This document shows, piece after piece, positions 53,809 through 62,054 of a stretch of 64,000 bases of DNA. Positions within the stretch are counted from its first letter, which is position 1. Each line of letters begins with the position of its first letter. The stretch is from Daejeonella sp. JGW-45 (GTDB lineage Bacteria; Bacteroidota; Bacteroidia; Sphingobacteriales; Sphingobacteriaceae), in NCBI RefSeq assembly GCF_029360805.1, contig NZ_JARKNC010000010.1, positions 62,001-126,000 of the forward strand, in the 5' to 3' direction. The notes beneath the pieces were generated by a model that worked only from the letters and a program-made list of their open reading frames with translations, did not search any database and was not told the origin of the DNA. A program made the translations under genes and the position numbers.

Positions 53809-54297
53809 CTAGCTGGCCGGTTTTATATCCGGGAGCTTTATTTCGGAAACATTCTTTTTAAAATTGTTGTCGGGAATGAAGCCTTTGTCAAGCAGCGTTA
53901 TACGTGTCAGCCCATTTAAATTTTTGGCAGGGACATTCACAAACTGGTATGTATTCCCCCGATATTTATACTGGAAATTATTTGTGATTTTTACATCATC
54001 GAAGTTTACGGTGGCCACCAGTTTGCTGACGGAGAATCCGGCTCCTTTAACCTTGTTTTTTATCTGATCAAGATTTACATTTTTGTCTTTCTTAAACGTG
54101 ACCACGTAAACGTTCTTGTTAAGGTCAGGTTTGATGTCGCTTACAAAGTCAAGGGTTTTCAGGGCCTTTTCTGTAGCAAGCTGACACATTGAACAGGTTA
54201 AACCGCTTACCTGTACATCTGCTTTAATAAATTGCGCCTGGGCGCTGCCAGCGATAGTCAATACTATCGCAATGGCGTATATAATATATTTTTTCAT
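53809..54297 (-). CDS. Periplasmic heavy-metal-associated (HMA) domain protein
   Basis: 162 residues with a signal peptide (IIYAIAIVLTIAGSAQAQ). An HMA domain (about 25-90) has the metal site GLTCSMCQLATEKAL (CxxC) in place of the usual GMTCxxC. The second half (about 95-160) is beta-rich and without a named domain. HMA proteins bind Cu(I) and similar ions and pass them to transporters. It lies between the HYC_CC_PP-type gene and the outer-membrane gene in a three-gene operon. Confidence 0.88.
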   Translation of the reverse strand: MKKYIIYAIAIVLTIAGSAQAQFIKADVQVSGLTCSMCQLATEKALKTLDFVSDIKPDLNKNVYVVTFKKDKNVNLDQIKNKVKGAGFSVSKLVATVNFDDVKITNNFQYKYRGNTYQFVNVPAKNLNGLTRITLLDKGFIPDNNFKKNVSEIKLPDIKPAS

Positions 54298-54324
54298 GAT
54301 TATGATTTTATTGAATTAAACAAT

Positions 54325-54344
54325 TAGTGTACAATGGTATACTA
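54325..54344. promoter_or_regulatory. Imperfect inverted repeat upstream of the HMA gene
   Basis: TAGTGTAC, AATG and GTATACTA form an 8-bp inverted repeat with one mismatch, 28 bases upstream of the HMA ATG. It could be an operator for a metal-responsive regulator or a small RNA structure. Confidence 0.3.
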
Positions 54345-54360
54345 GTGTAAATCAATAAGA

Positions 54361-54753
54361 TCAGATCCGGAAAACGCAGTTTTGGATGGATAGGGGGATT
54401 TGTAATTGAACAGGTGGTCCGCCGTACCGTAGCTTTGACGAAAGACGGACGGTTTCTCCATGAAAAGCAGAGATCCGTTGGTTAAGTATAAGAAGATCCA
54501 GGTTTGATACTGCGGGAGCTTTAGCAGGCTGGATATTCTGCTGTTCATCAGAGATCTTGATTTGAATATGCTCGTCTTTACAGCAATTATCAGGTTTGGT
54601 CCCTGATTCCGTAGGACAGCAGGGTTTTGGAGCCGTACGGTTGATACCAACATTGGAAACCTTTAACCCGCAAAAATGCAAGGTCAAAGCAAATCCGGCA
54701 GCTGTACTAATGTACACCAGCAAGAGGCTCAAAACTGCAATCTTCCGGATCAT
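54361..54753 (-). CDS. HYC_CC_PP-type cysteine-rich membrane protein
   Basis: 130 residues with an N-terminal signal/anchor (about 5-22, IAVLSLLLVYISTAAGF). It then shows LTLHFCGLKVSN, KPCCPT and DNCCKDEHIQIK, the H-x-C, CC, CC pattern after which the family is named. A Pro- and Leu-rich C-terminal region follows. It is probably a metal-binding (copper?) exported protein, and co-occurs with HMA-domain proteins in Bacteroidota. The -7 box ends 4 bases before its ATG, so the transcript may be leaderless. Confidence 0.8.
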   Translation of the reverse strand: MIRKIAVLSLLLVYISTAAGFALTLHFCGLKVSNVGINRTAPKPCCPTESGTKPDNCCKDEHIQIKISDEQQNIQPAKAPAVSNLDLLILNQRISAFHGETVRLSSKLRYGGPPVQLQIPLSIQNCVFRI

Positions 54754-54757
54754 GATG

Positions 54758-54765
54758 CAAAATTA
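54758..54765 (-). promoter_or_regulatory. -7 promoter box of the metal-handling operon, leaderless arrangement
   Basis: On the minus strand TAATTTTG (54765-54758) is followed by four bases (CATC) and the ATG at 54753. The box-to-start distance is the same as for gltX. Confidence 0.5.
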
Positions 54766-54805
54766 GTAAAATATGCAGGTTAAATATAATCTACAGGTCA
54801 TAAAA

Positions 54806-54832
54806 AACCCCGCCCGGGTGTCGGGCAGGGTT
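54806..54832 (-). terminator. Intrinsic terminator after the ompA-like gene
   Basis: AACCCCGCCCG and CGGGCAGGGTT form an 11-bp stem with one mismatch and a 5-base loop; on the minus strand it is followed by TTTTTT. It separates the OmpA-like gene from the metal operon. Confidence 0.85.
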
Positions 54833-54853
54833 GTAACAGATATATTATTGGTT

Positions 54854-55534
54854 TTATTGTCCGCCTGCACGCGCATCAGCTTTCATAGCTTCGTTTGCAA
54901 CGATTACGATTTCCACCCGGCGATTTTGAGCCTTTCCGGAATCAGTGGTGTTATCAGAAATAGGTTCTGTTTCACCACGGCCCTCAGTTGTTAATCGTGA
55001 AGCGGAAATGCCTTGAGCCACCGCGTAACTTTTAACTGAAGCAGCGCGCCGTTCTGATAACCTGTAGTTATAAGCGTCGGTACCTGTTGCGTCAGTATGC
55101 CCCACGATCAAAATATTTGTTTGCGGGTTATTCTTTAAGGAGGTTGCGAGACTCTCTATATTAGCTCTAGCCTCACTTTTAAGTGCAGACTGATCGACAT
55201 CGAACAGTATCCCCGAGTCAAACTTAACAATGATACCCTCGCCCTCGCGGATTACTTCTGCGTTTGGAACGGTTTGTTTGATCTCTTCAGCCTGGCGGTC
55301 CATTCTACGACCAATAACAGCGCCCGCTGTACCGCCGACGGCACCGCCTATAATAGCGCCGACTGCAGTATTACCTGCCTTCTTACCTATTATTGCTCCA
55401 ATCGTACCACCGGCTGCAGCACCAATCACTGCACCTTTCTGGCTTTTAGTAGCAGTTGCGCAGCTTTGAAATAACATTGCTGAAGTTGCAAATGCTAATC
55501 CTAATGTTGCTATTTTAATTTGTGTACTTTTCAT
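54854..55534 (-). CDS. OmpA-family lipoprotein with glycine-zipper region
   Basis: 226 residues from the ATG at 55534. Lipoprotein signal (LGLAFATSAMLFQSCAT), then a glycine-zipper (about 33-80, AVIGAAAGGTIGAIIGKKAGNTAVGAIIGGAVGGTAGAVIG) that likely spans or associates with membrane. The C-terminal OmpA domain (about 110-220) contains GHTDATGTDAYNYRLSERRAASVKSYAVAQGI and binds peptidoglycan. It anchors the outer membrane to the cell wall. The in-frame start at 55573 would add 13 residues before the signal and is rejected. Confidence 0.94.
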   Translation of the reverse strand: MKSTQIKIATLGLAFATSAMLFQSCATATKSQKGAVIGAAAGGTIGAIIGKKAGNTAVGAIIGGAVGGTAGAVIGRRMDRQAEEIKQTVPNAEVIREGEGIIVKFDSGILFDVDQSALKSEARANIESLATSLKNNPQTNILIVGHTDATGTDAYNYRLSERRAASVKSYAVAQGISASRLTTEGRGETEPISDNTTDSGKAQNRRVEIVIVANEAMKADARAGGQ

Positions 55535-55655
55535 CTTATTGTTTTTAATTTTTAGGTTAATGGGAACTAACATGATCTCATAAATCTTTCATCAGGAAAG
55601 TTTCACCGTCAGGTTTGTTAATGTCATATTGAAATCAAAGTCAGTGCCAAAACTC

Positions 55656-55682
55656 TTTGAACGCTTAAAGAGTGTATTTTTG
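55656..55682 (+). promoter_or_regulatory. Promoter of the YeeZ-like gene
   Basis: TTTG (55656-55659), a 15-base gap and TATTTTTG (55675-55682) match the -33 and -7 elements, although the spacer is shorter than usual. The ATG at 55693 follows 10 bases later. Confidence 0.5.
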
Positions 55683-55692
55683 TGAAAATCTC

Positions 55693-56532
55693 ATGAGCGA
55701 CAAAGTCACGATTAGTATATTAGGTTGCGGGTGGTTAGGCTTCCCTTTAGCAACGAGCTTAATTGCAGAGGGTTTCCATGTTCGCGCCACAACTACTACT
55801 CCGGCTAAATTGGCGGTTTTTGAACAGACGGGGATTGACCCATATTTAGTACAGTTTTCGTCCCATGGAGAGCGACCGGATTTGAAAAATTTGTTTGCTG
55901 CGGATATTTTAATAATCGCTGTTCCACCGGGCAGGCGTGATCCGGCCGGCTTTGAAAATTATAGGGAAATGATTAAGCAAGTTTGCAGCTGTTTACCCGG
56001 AAGCAGAGTGAGCAGGATCATCTATATAAGTTCTACAGCTGTTTATAGCGATAATAATTCTATCGTAGACGATTACACCGATGTGGCACCCGAGTCTGAG
56101 TCAGGGAAATTGATTGTTGAAGCCGAAGCCCTGTTACGACAACAAAATATTAGTTTGGCAGTACTCAGGCTATCGGGCCTGATTGGACCAGGCCGCATGC
56201 CAGGTAAGTTTTTCGCCGGTAAATCTGAGATTCCCGGTGGGTTGGCGCCGGTAAATCTTATCCATCTGGATGATGTCATAGCTATTATCAGATATTTCGT
56301 GCTTAACCCTAAGACGGCAGGTGTTTATAACGCATGCGCACCGTCACACCCCGACAGAGCCAGCTTCTACACCTTAGCGGCCAGAAAGGAGGGCTTACCA
56401 CTGCCACAGTTCATTTTAGAAAAAGAAAAGTGGAAGATAATTGCCAGCCATCGCCTGAAGGCGGAAACGGGTTATATTTTTAAAGTCCCGTCACTTATGA
56501 ACTGGCTTAATTCCCTTCGGGAGGATCGTTAA
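55693..56532 (+). CDS. SDR-superfamily protein, YeeZ type
   Basis: 279 residues from the ATG at 55693. The Rossmann start ISILGCGWLGFPLATSLIAEGFHVRATTTT gives the GxGxxG-like NAD(P)-binding loop. Later it has YISSTAVYSDNNSIVDDYT and LRLSGLIGPGRMP, as in the extended SDR/YeeZ group. The Tyr of STAVY is present but the usual YxxxK is not apparent, as in many YeeZ proteins. It may be an epimerase/dehydratase of unknown substrate. The upstream start at 55672 overlaps the promoter and is rejected. Confidence 0.9.
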   Translation: MSDKVTISILGCGWLGFPLATSLIAEGFHVRATTTTPAKLAVFEQTGIDPYLVQFSSHGERPDLKNLFAADILIIAVPPGRRDPAGFENYREMIKQVCSCLPGSRVSRIIYISSTAVYSDNNSIVDDYTDVAPESESGKLIVEAEALLRQQNISLAVLRLSGLIGPGRMPGKFFAGKSEIPGGLAPVNLIHLDDVIAIIRYFVLNPKTAGVYNACAPSHPDRASFYTLAARKEGLPLPQFILEKEKWKIIASHRLKAETGYIFKVPSLMNWLNSLREDR

Positions 56533-56584
56533 GCTTGTGTTACTTGGAACTGCTATTGTTACCCGGCAATTGGTATAGTTTGTT

Positions 56585-56592
56585 TAATTTTG
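56585..56592 (+). promoter_or_regulatory. -7 promoter box for the NlpC/P60 gene
   Basis: TAATTTTG is a perfect TAnnTTTG match, 19 bases before the ATG at 56612. Confidence 0.5.
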
Positions 56593-56611
56593 TAACATAA
56601 TATATTATAGG

Positions 56612-57832
56612 ATGAAAAAGGTATTTTTTTTAATAGCATTATTATTCGCCATTAAATCAGAGTCAAAAGCCGCACTGGCAGACTCCCTTGTAATCAAGAA
56701 AATAAATGAAACTGCCCGGCAGATCCAAAAGAAATATGCTCCGGATAAACGAACAGAATACTTCCAGATAAAAATTGTCAGTGAGGAGCCCTTGGTTTAT
56801 ATTGCGGAGACAAGCAAGCCCGAAGCTATTACTGAGATCAAAACAGTTTTTTCAGCAAACGGGATAAAGGCACAGATAGAGGAGGAGGTGTTCCCGTCGA
56901 AGGATCTTGGCGGAAAGATATATGGTGTGGCAAATATATCAGTGGCGAACAACCGGTATGCACCCTCACATTCTTCAGAAATGGCCACGCAAACGCTGCT
57001 TGGCACGCCGGTAAAACTTCTAAAAAAGGAAAAAGGTTATTATTTTATCCGGACACCGGACAATTATTTATCCTATTCTGAGTCAGCAGGGATAACTCCG
57101 ATGAGCAAAGCGGAATTTGAAGCATGGCAGGCTTCAGACAAAGTTGTGTATACAACTGCTTATGGTCATGCATTTTCTGAGCCCTCAGAAGAATCCGCTA
57201 CGGTATCCGACCTTGTTTCTGGTAATATTCTTCAGGTTCTTGGTCAGTCACGCGGTTTTTACCGGGTTGCATTTCCGGATAAGCGCATAGCTTATATCCC
57301 GGTGACAAAAGCACAATCTTATGTACAATGGGAGAGAAGGCCAAATCCAGATGCGGAGCAGATTCTTAAATCCGCCAGAACAATGCTGGGTGTACCCTAC
57401 TTATGGGGAGGCACGTCAGCGAAAGGCGTTGATTGCAGCGGATTTACCAAAATCAGCTTCTTCCTGAATGGAATTGTTTTGCCACGGGACGCTTCGCAAC
57501 AGGCATTGGTGGGTGAAAAAGTAGATATCTACGAGGCCGACACAGTAAATATAGCTAAGAGCCTTAAAAACCTGAGACCTGGAGACCTGTTGTTTTTCGC
57601 CGGGGATAAACGGACGATGAGAGTTACACATACAGCTCTTTACATCGGAAACGGCGATTTTATTCATTCTGCAGGCCTGGTAAGGATCAATAGCATGATC
57701 AAGGGATCCGAAAAATATGCAGATTTCGAATCAAGAACCTTGGTTAGTGCCAGAAGAATGTTAACTTCAATAGGAAAATCTGAAATTACCAGAGTAGATC
57801 ATCACCCGTATTATAAACAATCTGCAGAATAA
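56612..57832 (+). CDS. NlpC/P60 (C40) peptidoglycan endopeptidase with SH3 domains
   Basis: 406 residues with a signal peptide (about 1-20, MKKVFFLIALLFAIKSESKA). An N-terminal region (20-115) is followed by SH3-type segments (about 125-225, GTPVKLLKKEKGYYFIRTPDNYL and VVYTTAYGHAFSEPSEESATVSDLVSGNILQVL). The C40 domain (about 248-390) has catalytic Cys in GTSAKGVDCSGFTK and His in MRVTHTALYIGNGDFIHSAG. It cleaves the gamma-D-Glu-diamino-acid bond in stem peptides. Its length matches periplasmic C40 proteins of Bacteroidota. Confidence 0.94.
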   Translation: MKKVFFLIALLFAIKSESKAALADSLVIKKINETARQIQKKYAPDKRTEYFQIKIVSEEPLVYIAETSKPEAITEIKTVFSANGIKAQIEEEVFPSKDLGGKIYGVANISVANNRYAPSHSSEMATQTLLGTPVKLLKKEKGYYFIRTPDNYLSYSESAGITPMSKAEFEAWQASDKVVYTTAYGHAFSEPSEESATVSDLVSGNILQVLGQSRGFYRVAFPDKRIAYIPVTKAQSYVQWERRPNPDAEQILKSARTMLGVPYLWGGTSAKGVDCSGFTKISFFLNGIVLPRDASQQALVGEKVDIYEADTVNIAKSLKNLRPGDLLFFAGDKRTMRVTHTALYIGNGDFIHSAGLVRINSMIKGSEKYADFESRTLVSARRMLTSIGKSEITRVDHHPYYKQSAE

Positions 57833-57855
57833 AGTTAAACTAACCAAACACACAT

Positions 57856-58116
57856 ATGAATATTTTTGTTGGAGGCCTTCCATTTAAGGTCGATGAAAAT
57901 GAGCTAAGAGAGCTTTTTGAGAAATATGGAGAACTTACCTCGGTTAAACTGATCATTGATAAGCAAAGCGGCAGAAGCAAAGGCTTCGGTTTCGTGGAAA
58001 TTGAAGATGACGCAGCTGGTCAGCAGGCGATAGATGAACTCGATGGAACCGAACTATATGGCCGTACTATCGGAGTGAGAATATCCGAAGACAAAAAACC
58101 GGACAGAAGATTTTGA
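57856..58116 (+). CDS. RRM-domain RNA-binding protein
   Basis: 86 residues forming a single RRM: RNP-2 NIFVGGLPF (residues 2-10) and RNP-1 RSKGFGFVEI (about 45-54), then a short charged tail (SEDKKPDRRF). These small RRM proteins are widespread in Bacteroidota and Cyanobacteria, often cold-induced. It lies 23 bp downstream of the C40 gene and may be co-transcribed. Confidence 0.95.
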   Translation: MNIFVGGLPFKVDENELRELFEKYGELTSVKLIIDKQSGRSKGFGFVEIEDDAAGQQAIDELDGTELYGRTIGVRISEDKKPDRRF

Positions 58117-58220
58117 TCGTTTCGCATTCTCATGGCTGATGCGAGTGGTCGCTAAGCTCTTTAATGGGTGACGAAAAATATAAGATTGGCCGAATTTACC
58201 TGAATGTTGGTGTAGGATTC

Positions 58221-58823
58221 TCAGAAATACGCTTTAATTCCAAAGCCAAGCTTGAAAATATCCCGTAAGGGGAGATGTTCCCGGTTCTTAAACCAACTAA
58301 CCGCGTAAAGTTCGTTTGTATTGAATTCGCCATACAACGCTACCTGTTCAATCCCGGTTTTTAGCAAGTTTTTGGGTGTATTTATCTTAAGTTCGGTGCT
58401 TGCAGACAGATGGAACCTTACAGCAGATGACCACCAATAATATCCATCCGGGTATTGATCTTTATTTAGCGTAGTATGAAATTTCCCGCCAGGGTGATGA
58501 GTAACAAAAAGACCAGGATTTATTGCGCTCCATGTTCCGAAGTTTCTAAGCCGGATGTTAATAGGACGGTAGGCGAACTTTGCAGCAAAAATATCTTGCC
58601 GTCCTCCTTTTGATTTTGGAACGTAGCCCCAAGCCAGATCAAGGCTGCCGTTTTTGTTTGTAAACAAATTATATCCAACGCCGAAAGCATTATAGCCGAT
58701 ACTACCAGCCCGCTGAACCATTGCTGTTTCAGGTATAAGGAATCGTTGCGCCATCAGGTCGGGCGCAGCATATAACATTATACAAAAGAACGAGTAACAG
58801 GTTGTTTTAAAATTCAACATCAT
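58221..58823 (-). CDS. Hypothetical exported protein, predicted beta-barrel
   Basis: 200 residues with a signal peptide (TTCYSFFCIMLYAAPDLMAQ). The mature part alternates short amphipathic strands (SIGYNAFGVGYNLFTNKNGSLDLAWGYVP, IFAAKFAYRPINIRLR, VRFHLSASTELKIN, LFKLGFGIKAYF), with a terminal Phe. No domain is recognised. It starts within the end of the metallophosphoesterase gene (17-base overlap), so the two are coupled. The function is unknown. Confidence 0.75.
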   Translation of the reverse strand: MMLNFKTTCYSFFCIMLYAAPDLMAQRFLIPETAMVQRAGSIGYNAFGVGYNLFTNKNGSLDLAWGYVPKSKGGRQDIFAAKFAYRPINIRLRNFGTWSAINPGLFVTHHPGGKFHTTLNKDQYPDGYYWWSSAVRFHLSASTELKINTPKNLLKTGIEQVALYGEFNTNELYAVSWFKNREHLPLRDIFKLGFGIKAYF

Positions 58824-59613
58824 AAAATTTAAAATTGTTATTAACTACCTCGACTACAAGGAAATGCCTGTTATAGATTGAGTTCGTGGTAATAACCGGC
58901 AGGTTTGGAGTATAGGGATATTTAATGCTTTCTTTATCAACATGTGCATTTAACACCGCATAGACTTTCCCATTGTCGGTGAGGATCTTGCCATAGTCTG
59001 CAAACAAATTACTATCGAAATCGCCGCTGGTAGGTGGTACATGTGCAATAGCAAAATATCCTGTCACCCCGGCTTCGGGCTGGAACTCTTTTTTAAGAAA
59101 GTTCAAATCCGGGACGGTACCGTTAAAATTATATTCCCTGCTGTTCGTATTGTGACAGACGAATTTTACACCCTTATAAATGAAGCTGAAATCGAGCTTT
59201 TCGCTATACATGCGCTGATAGACATACACGCCGTTGGCAGAATGATCATGGTTTCCTATCACCGCCAAGTATGGAACTTTAAGTTTTGCGTAGTAGCTTT
59301 CGATCCATTTGAATTCCTGAAGTAGTCCAAAGTCAGAAATGTCGCCGTTCAGTATTACGAAATCAATGCCTGGCGTGGCATTTACTTTATCGATGAATGT
59401 ACCCAAGTCATCATAGGCTCTTTGCGAGTCTCCACTTAATACAAATCGGATCGTGTCGTCGCCGGTATTCTCCGCAATGCGTTTCAGATTGACGGCGTTG
59501 ATATTTGAAGGGCTATATTTATCGAACTTCTGATTAGGGCTGTACTCCATCTTGCGGCATGAAGAGCTAAGCAAAACAAGAAGTGCGAAAAGGAGGTGCA
59601 AATTCAATCTCAT
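58807..59613 (-). CDS. Metallophosphoesterase lipoprotein
   Basis: 268 residues with a lipoprotein signal (HLLFALLVLLSSSCRK, Cys19). The calcineurin-like phosphoesterase motifs are complete: D in LSGDSQR, GD in VILNGDISDFG, GNHD in VIGNHDHSAN, and His in FAIAHVPPTSGD and VLNAHVDKES. It hydrolyses phosphate esters in the periplasm; substrate unknown. It is coupled to the barrel-like protein downstream. Confidence 0.92.
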   Translation of the reverse strand: MRLNLHLLFALLVLLSSSCRKMEYSPNQKFDKYSPSNINAVNLKRIAENTGDDTIRFVLSGDSQRAYDDLGTFIDKVNATPGIDFVILNGDISDFGLLQEFKWIESYYAKLKVPYLAVIGNHDHSANGVYVYQRMYSEKLDFSFIYKGVKFVCHNTNSREYNFNGTVPDLNFLKKEFQPEAGVTGYFAIAHVPPTSGDFDSNLFADYGKILTDNGKVYAVLNAHVDKESIKYPYTPNLPVITTNSIYNRHFLVVEVVNNNFKFYDVEF

Positions 59614-59743
59614 TGTAAAATTATCGTTTGCTATTAAACTTCTATCTGTGATAATAGTTTTACCTGGGATACGTTAAGTGTTTCGCTGCCGTAACATTTT
59701 GATTATCATTTTGATAAAAAGGTGCATTGGAAGTGGAAATACT

Positions 59744-59751
59744 TATTTTTG
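59744..59751 (+). promoter_or_regulatory. -7 promoter box for the DUF1573 gene
   Basis: TATTTTTG is a perfect TAnnTTTG match, with a TTG (59727-59729) about 17 bases upstream as possible -33. The leader would be about 70 bases. Confidence 0.5.
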
Positions 59752-59829
59752 TAAAACACAGAGATTTTATATCTGTTAAAAAAATAGATATCTTTATCTC
59801 ATAACCAGTTGAAAAAACAATTTAACCAC

Positions 59830-60222
59830 ATGAAAAAACTAATCATTCTTTGCGGAGTTGTCTTTTTGTTTGCCGCGGTTGTCGCTTTTAAAGTTGATGC
59901 TCAGGCTGAGTTTAAATTCGAAAAGGAAACACATGATTTCGGCAAGATACCGCAAGGCAAACCTGTCAGCGTAGAGTTCAAGTTCACTAACATTGGCGAC
60001 GAGCCCTTAATAATTAGCAACATTGAAAGCGTTTGCGGATGTACCGTTCCAAAGTATACGAATACACCGATATTAAAAGGCAAAACAGGAACCATAACCG
60101 TGACCTATAATGCGGCTGCATTGGCTCCTTTCAGCAAAGGTCTTACTATCAGGTCGAATGCAAAAACGCCGGTGAAAGTGATTTATATAAAAGGCGAAGT
60201 TGTAGAAGCTGCAGCCGAGTAA
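59830..60222 (+). CDS. DUF1573 domain protein
   Basis: 130 residues from the ATG at 59830, with a signal peptide (LIILCGVVFLFAAVVAFKVDAQA). The DUF1573 domain (about 27-125, an ASPM-SPD-2-Hydin-like Ig fold) has ETHDFGKIPQG, FKFTNIGDEPLIISNIESVCGCTVP and GTITVTYNAA. It is a common exported protein of Bacteroidota, function unknown. The TTG at 59809 is rejected since it lies before the signal peptide. Confidence 0.94.
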   Translation: MKKLIILCGVVFLFAAVVAFKVDAQAEFKFEKETHDFGKIPQGKPVSVEFKFTNIGDEPLIISNIESVCGCTVPKYTNTPILKGKTGTITVTYNAAALAPFSKGLTIRSNAKTPVKVIYIKGEVVEAAAE

Positions 60223-60245
60223 AGATCAGTAATATATGTTATTTG

Positions 60246-60275
60246 AAGGCATCCGCTCGTAACGGATGCCTTTTT
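60246..60275 (+). terminator. Intrinsic terminator after the DUF1573 gene
   Basis: AAGGCATCCG, CTCGTAA and CGGATGCCTT form a 10-bp stem followed by T-rich sequence. Confidence 0.9.
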
Positions 60276-60314
60276 GCATTATAATAGATACCGGCGTCAC
60301 CCTGGTTCTCTTAC

Positions 60315-61255
60315 TCATTGAGATCCCTTAACCTTCATTTGGAGCGTATAAACCGAAATATTCGATGTTATAAAAAGGAGATCTCTATTCACTCCACCGA
60401 AGCATACGTTGGCCGTCCATCCCGGCAAGGGAATATTTATAATTTTTTTACCCTCCGGATTAAAGACGGTTACGCCCTGACCGGTGATATATAAATTTCC
60501 CTTATTGTCCAGGGTCATTCCATCCGAGCCCATCGGAACGAAAAGCCGTCGGTTAGATAGGGTTCCGTTTTTGTTTATGTCGTATTTATAGATCTTCCGG
60601 TCGTTAATATCAGCAACGAAAGATTCTTGCCATTCGCAGAACCGATAATTCCATTTGGCCTGACGAGATTGCTATCAACCACCATTGCCTCTTTTTTTCC
60701 TCTTGGCAGATAGTACACTCGCTCGTCACTCAACTCCGGCTTTTTTCTGCCCCAGTAAGGACGTTGGTAGTAAGGGTCCGTAAAAAAAATACCACCCTTT
60801 TTATCAATCCAAAGGTCATTCGGCCCATTGAGCCGCTGGCCTTTATACTTATCTAATAGTATAGTTATCTTTTTATCCGGGCTTATCGACCAGAACTGGT
60901 TTTTTTCATCAGCTGCAGTTATCAAATTGCCTTTTTTATCAAAATACATTCCGTTTGAACGGCCGCTCTTTTCAAGGAAGACAGAAAGTTCGCCTTTTGT
61001 ATCAAACTTCCATATCTTGTCGTTAGGCTGGTCGGTGAAGAATACATTTCCCTCCCGATCAACCGCGGGGCCTTCTGTAAATTTGAATTGCGATGAAATA
61101 AGTTTTGGTTTTGCTCCATCAGCAACCAGGTCGTCTAGCGTGTCCTGTTTGGTCACAGCGGACGCGGGCTCGCCGACTTTATAATTATCAAAGCCGATTG
61201 TATACGAACTAAGAGGTAATAGTAAAACTAAAAGTGCGTTTCTAACCGTATTCAT
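60315..61255 (-). pseudogene. SMP-30/gluconolactonase-type gene interrupted by a frameshift
   Basis: Two minus-strand reading frames (61255-60575 and 60533-60315) together encode one SMP-30/LRE beta-propeller protein of about 313 residues, with signal peptide and FKFTEGPAVDREGNVFFTD (Glu ligand), RLNGPNDLWIDKKGG and a C-terminal TANVCFGGVNRDLLFIT. The first frame ends in unrelated residues after NGIIGSANGKN. The correct continuation (FVADINDRKIYKYD) is found one base over, at about 60618-60624, where a GAAAGA run is one base short. Either a real 1-base deletion or a sequencing error. Confidence 0.85.
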
Positions 61256-61264
61256 CTTTTGGTC

Positions 61265-62050
61265 TTAAAGGCAGGGAGTTTTTCCCCCGTCAACCGGGAC
61301 ATTTATTCCATTTATGTAAGAAGCTGCGGGACTCGCCAGAAAGGCAATTGCTGCAGCAACCTCATGAGGTTCAGCAATGCGGCCGGCAGGAATTGTGCTT
61401 ATCATGTCTTTTTGAACTTCTGTTTCGCTTTTTCCCTCTTTGTTCGAAATATTGCCAATTAATGACTCAAGCCTGCCGGTCATGGTGTAGCCCGGCAAGA
61501 CATTATTTACCGTGATGCCAAAAGGTGCGAGTTCCATCGCCAGGGTCTTAGCCCAGCTGGCAACTGCTGCACGTACCGTATTCGAAACTCCGAGATCTTT
61601 CAAAGGAGTTTTGACTGAGGTAGAGATAATATTTATTATCCTGCCAAAGCCATTATCCTTCATTCCCGGGGAAACCGCCTGTACCAGTATCTGGCTGCAG
61701 ATCAAATGGGAGTTAAAAGCCCTCAAAAACTCATCTGTGTCGGCGTTGATGGCGGGGCCTGCAGGGGGGCCGCCGGTATTATTTATGAGGATATCGATCT
61801 GCTTGTCATTTACATATTTTGTAATCACCGATCGAAGCTTCTCAGGATCAGAAAAATCAGCAACCAGATATTCATGTCCAAGCGTACCATGATCCGGGAT
61901 ATCATGTAATGTATCGTGCAGTTTTTCCTCGTTCCGTGCCAGCAAGGTTATATCTGCTCCCAGCAATGCAAGTTCTATTGCTGCGGCCTTGCCTATTCCT
62001 TGTGTGCTGCCGCAAACAAGGGCTCTTTTTCCTGTCAAATCTAGATTCAT
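61265..62050 (-). CDS. SDR-family oxidoreductase with altered active site
   Basis: 261 residues from the ATG at 62050. The Rossmann glycine motif CGSTQGIGKAAAIELALLGADITLL, the NNTGGPP loop (usually NNAG) and NIISTSVKTPL are present. The usual Tyr-x3-Lys pair is absent: the region reads GVSNTVRAAVASWAKTLA, where canonical SDRs have YSASKAAV, so Tyr and Lys appear replaced by Ser and Arg. A group of SDR homologues with the same change exists, from memory. The ending VPVDGG is typical. It lies 4 bp after the ABC ATPase gene. Confidence 0.88.
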   Translation of the reverse strand: MNLDLTGKRALVCGSTQGIGKAAAIELALLGADITLLARNEEKLHDTLHDIPDHGTLGHEYLVADFSDPEKLRSVITKYVNDKQIDILINNTGGPPAGPAINADTDEFLRAFNSHLICSQILVQAVSPGMKDNGFGRIINIISTSVKTPLKDLGVSNTVRAAVASWAKTLAMELAPFGITVNNVLPGYTMTGRLESLIGNISNKEGKSETEVQKDMISTIPAGRIAEPHEVAAAIAFLASPAASYINGINVPVDGGKTPCL

Positions 62051-62054
62051 AGTT

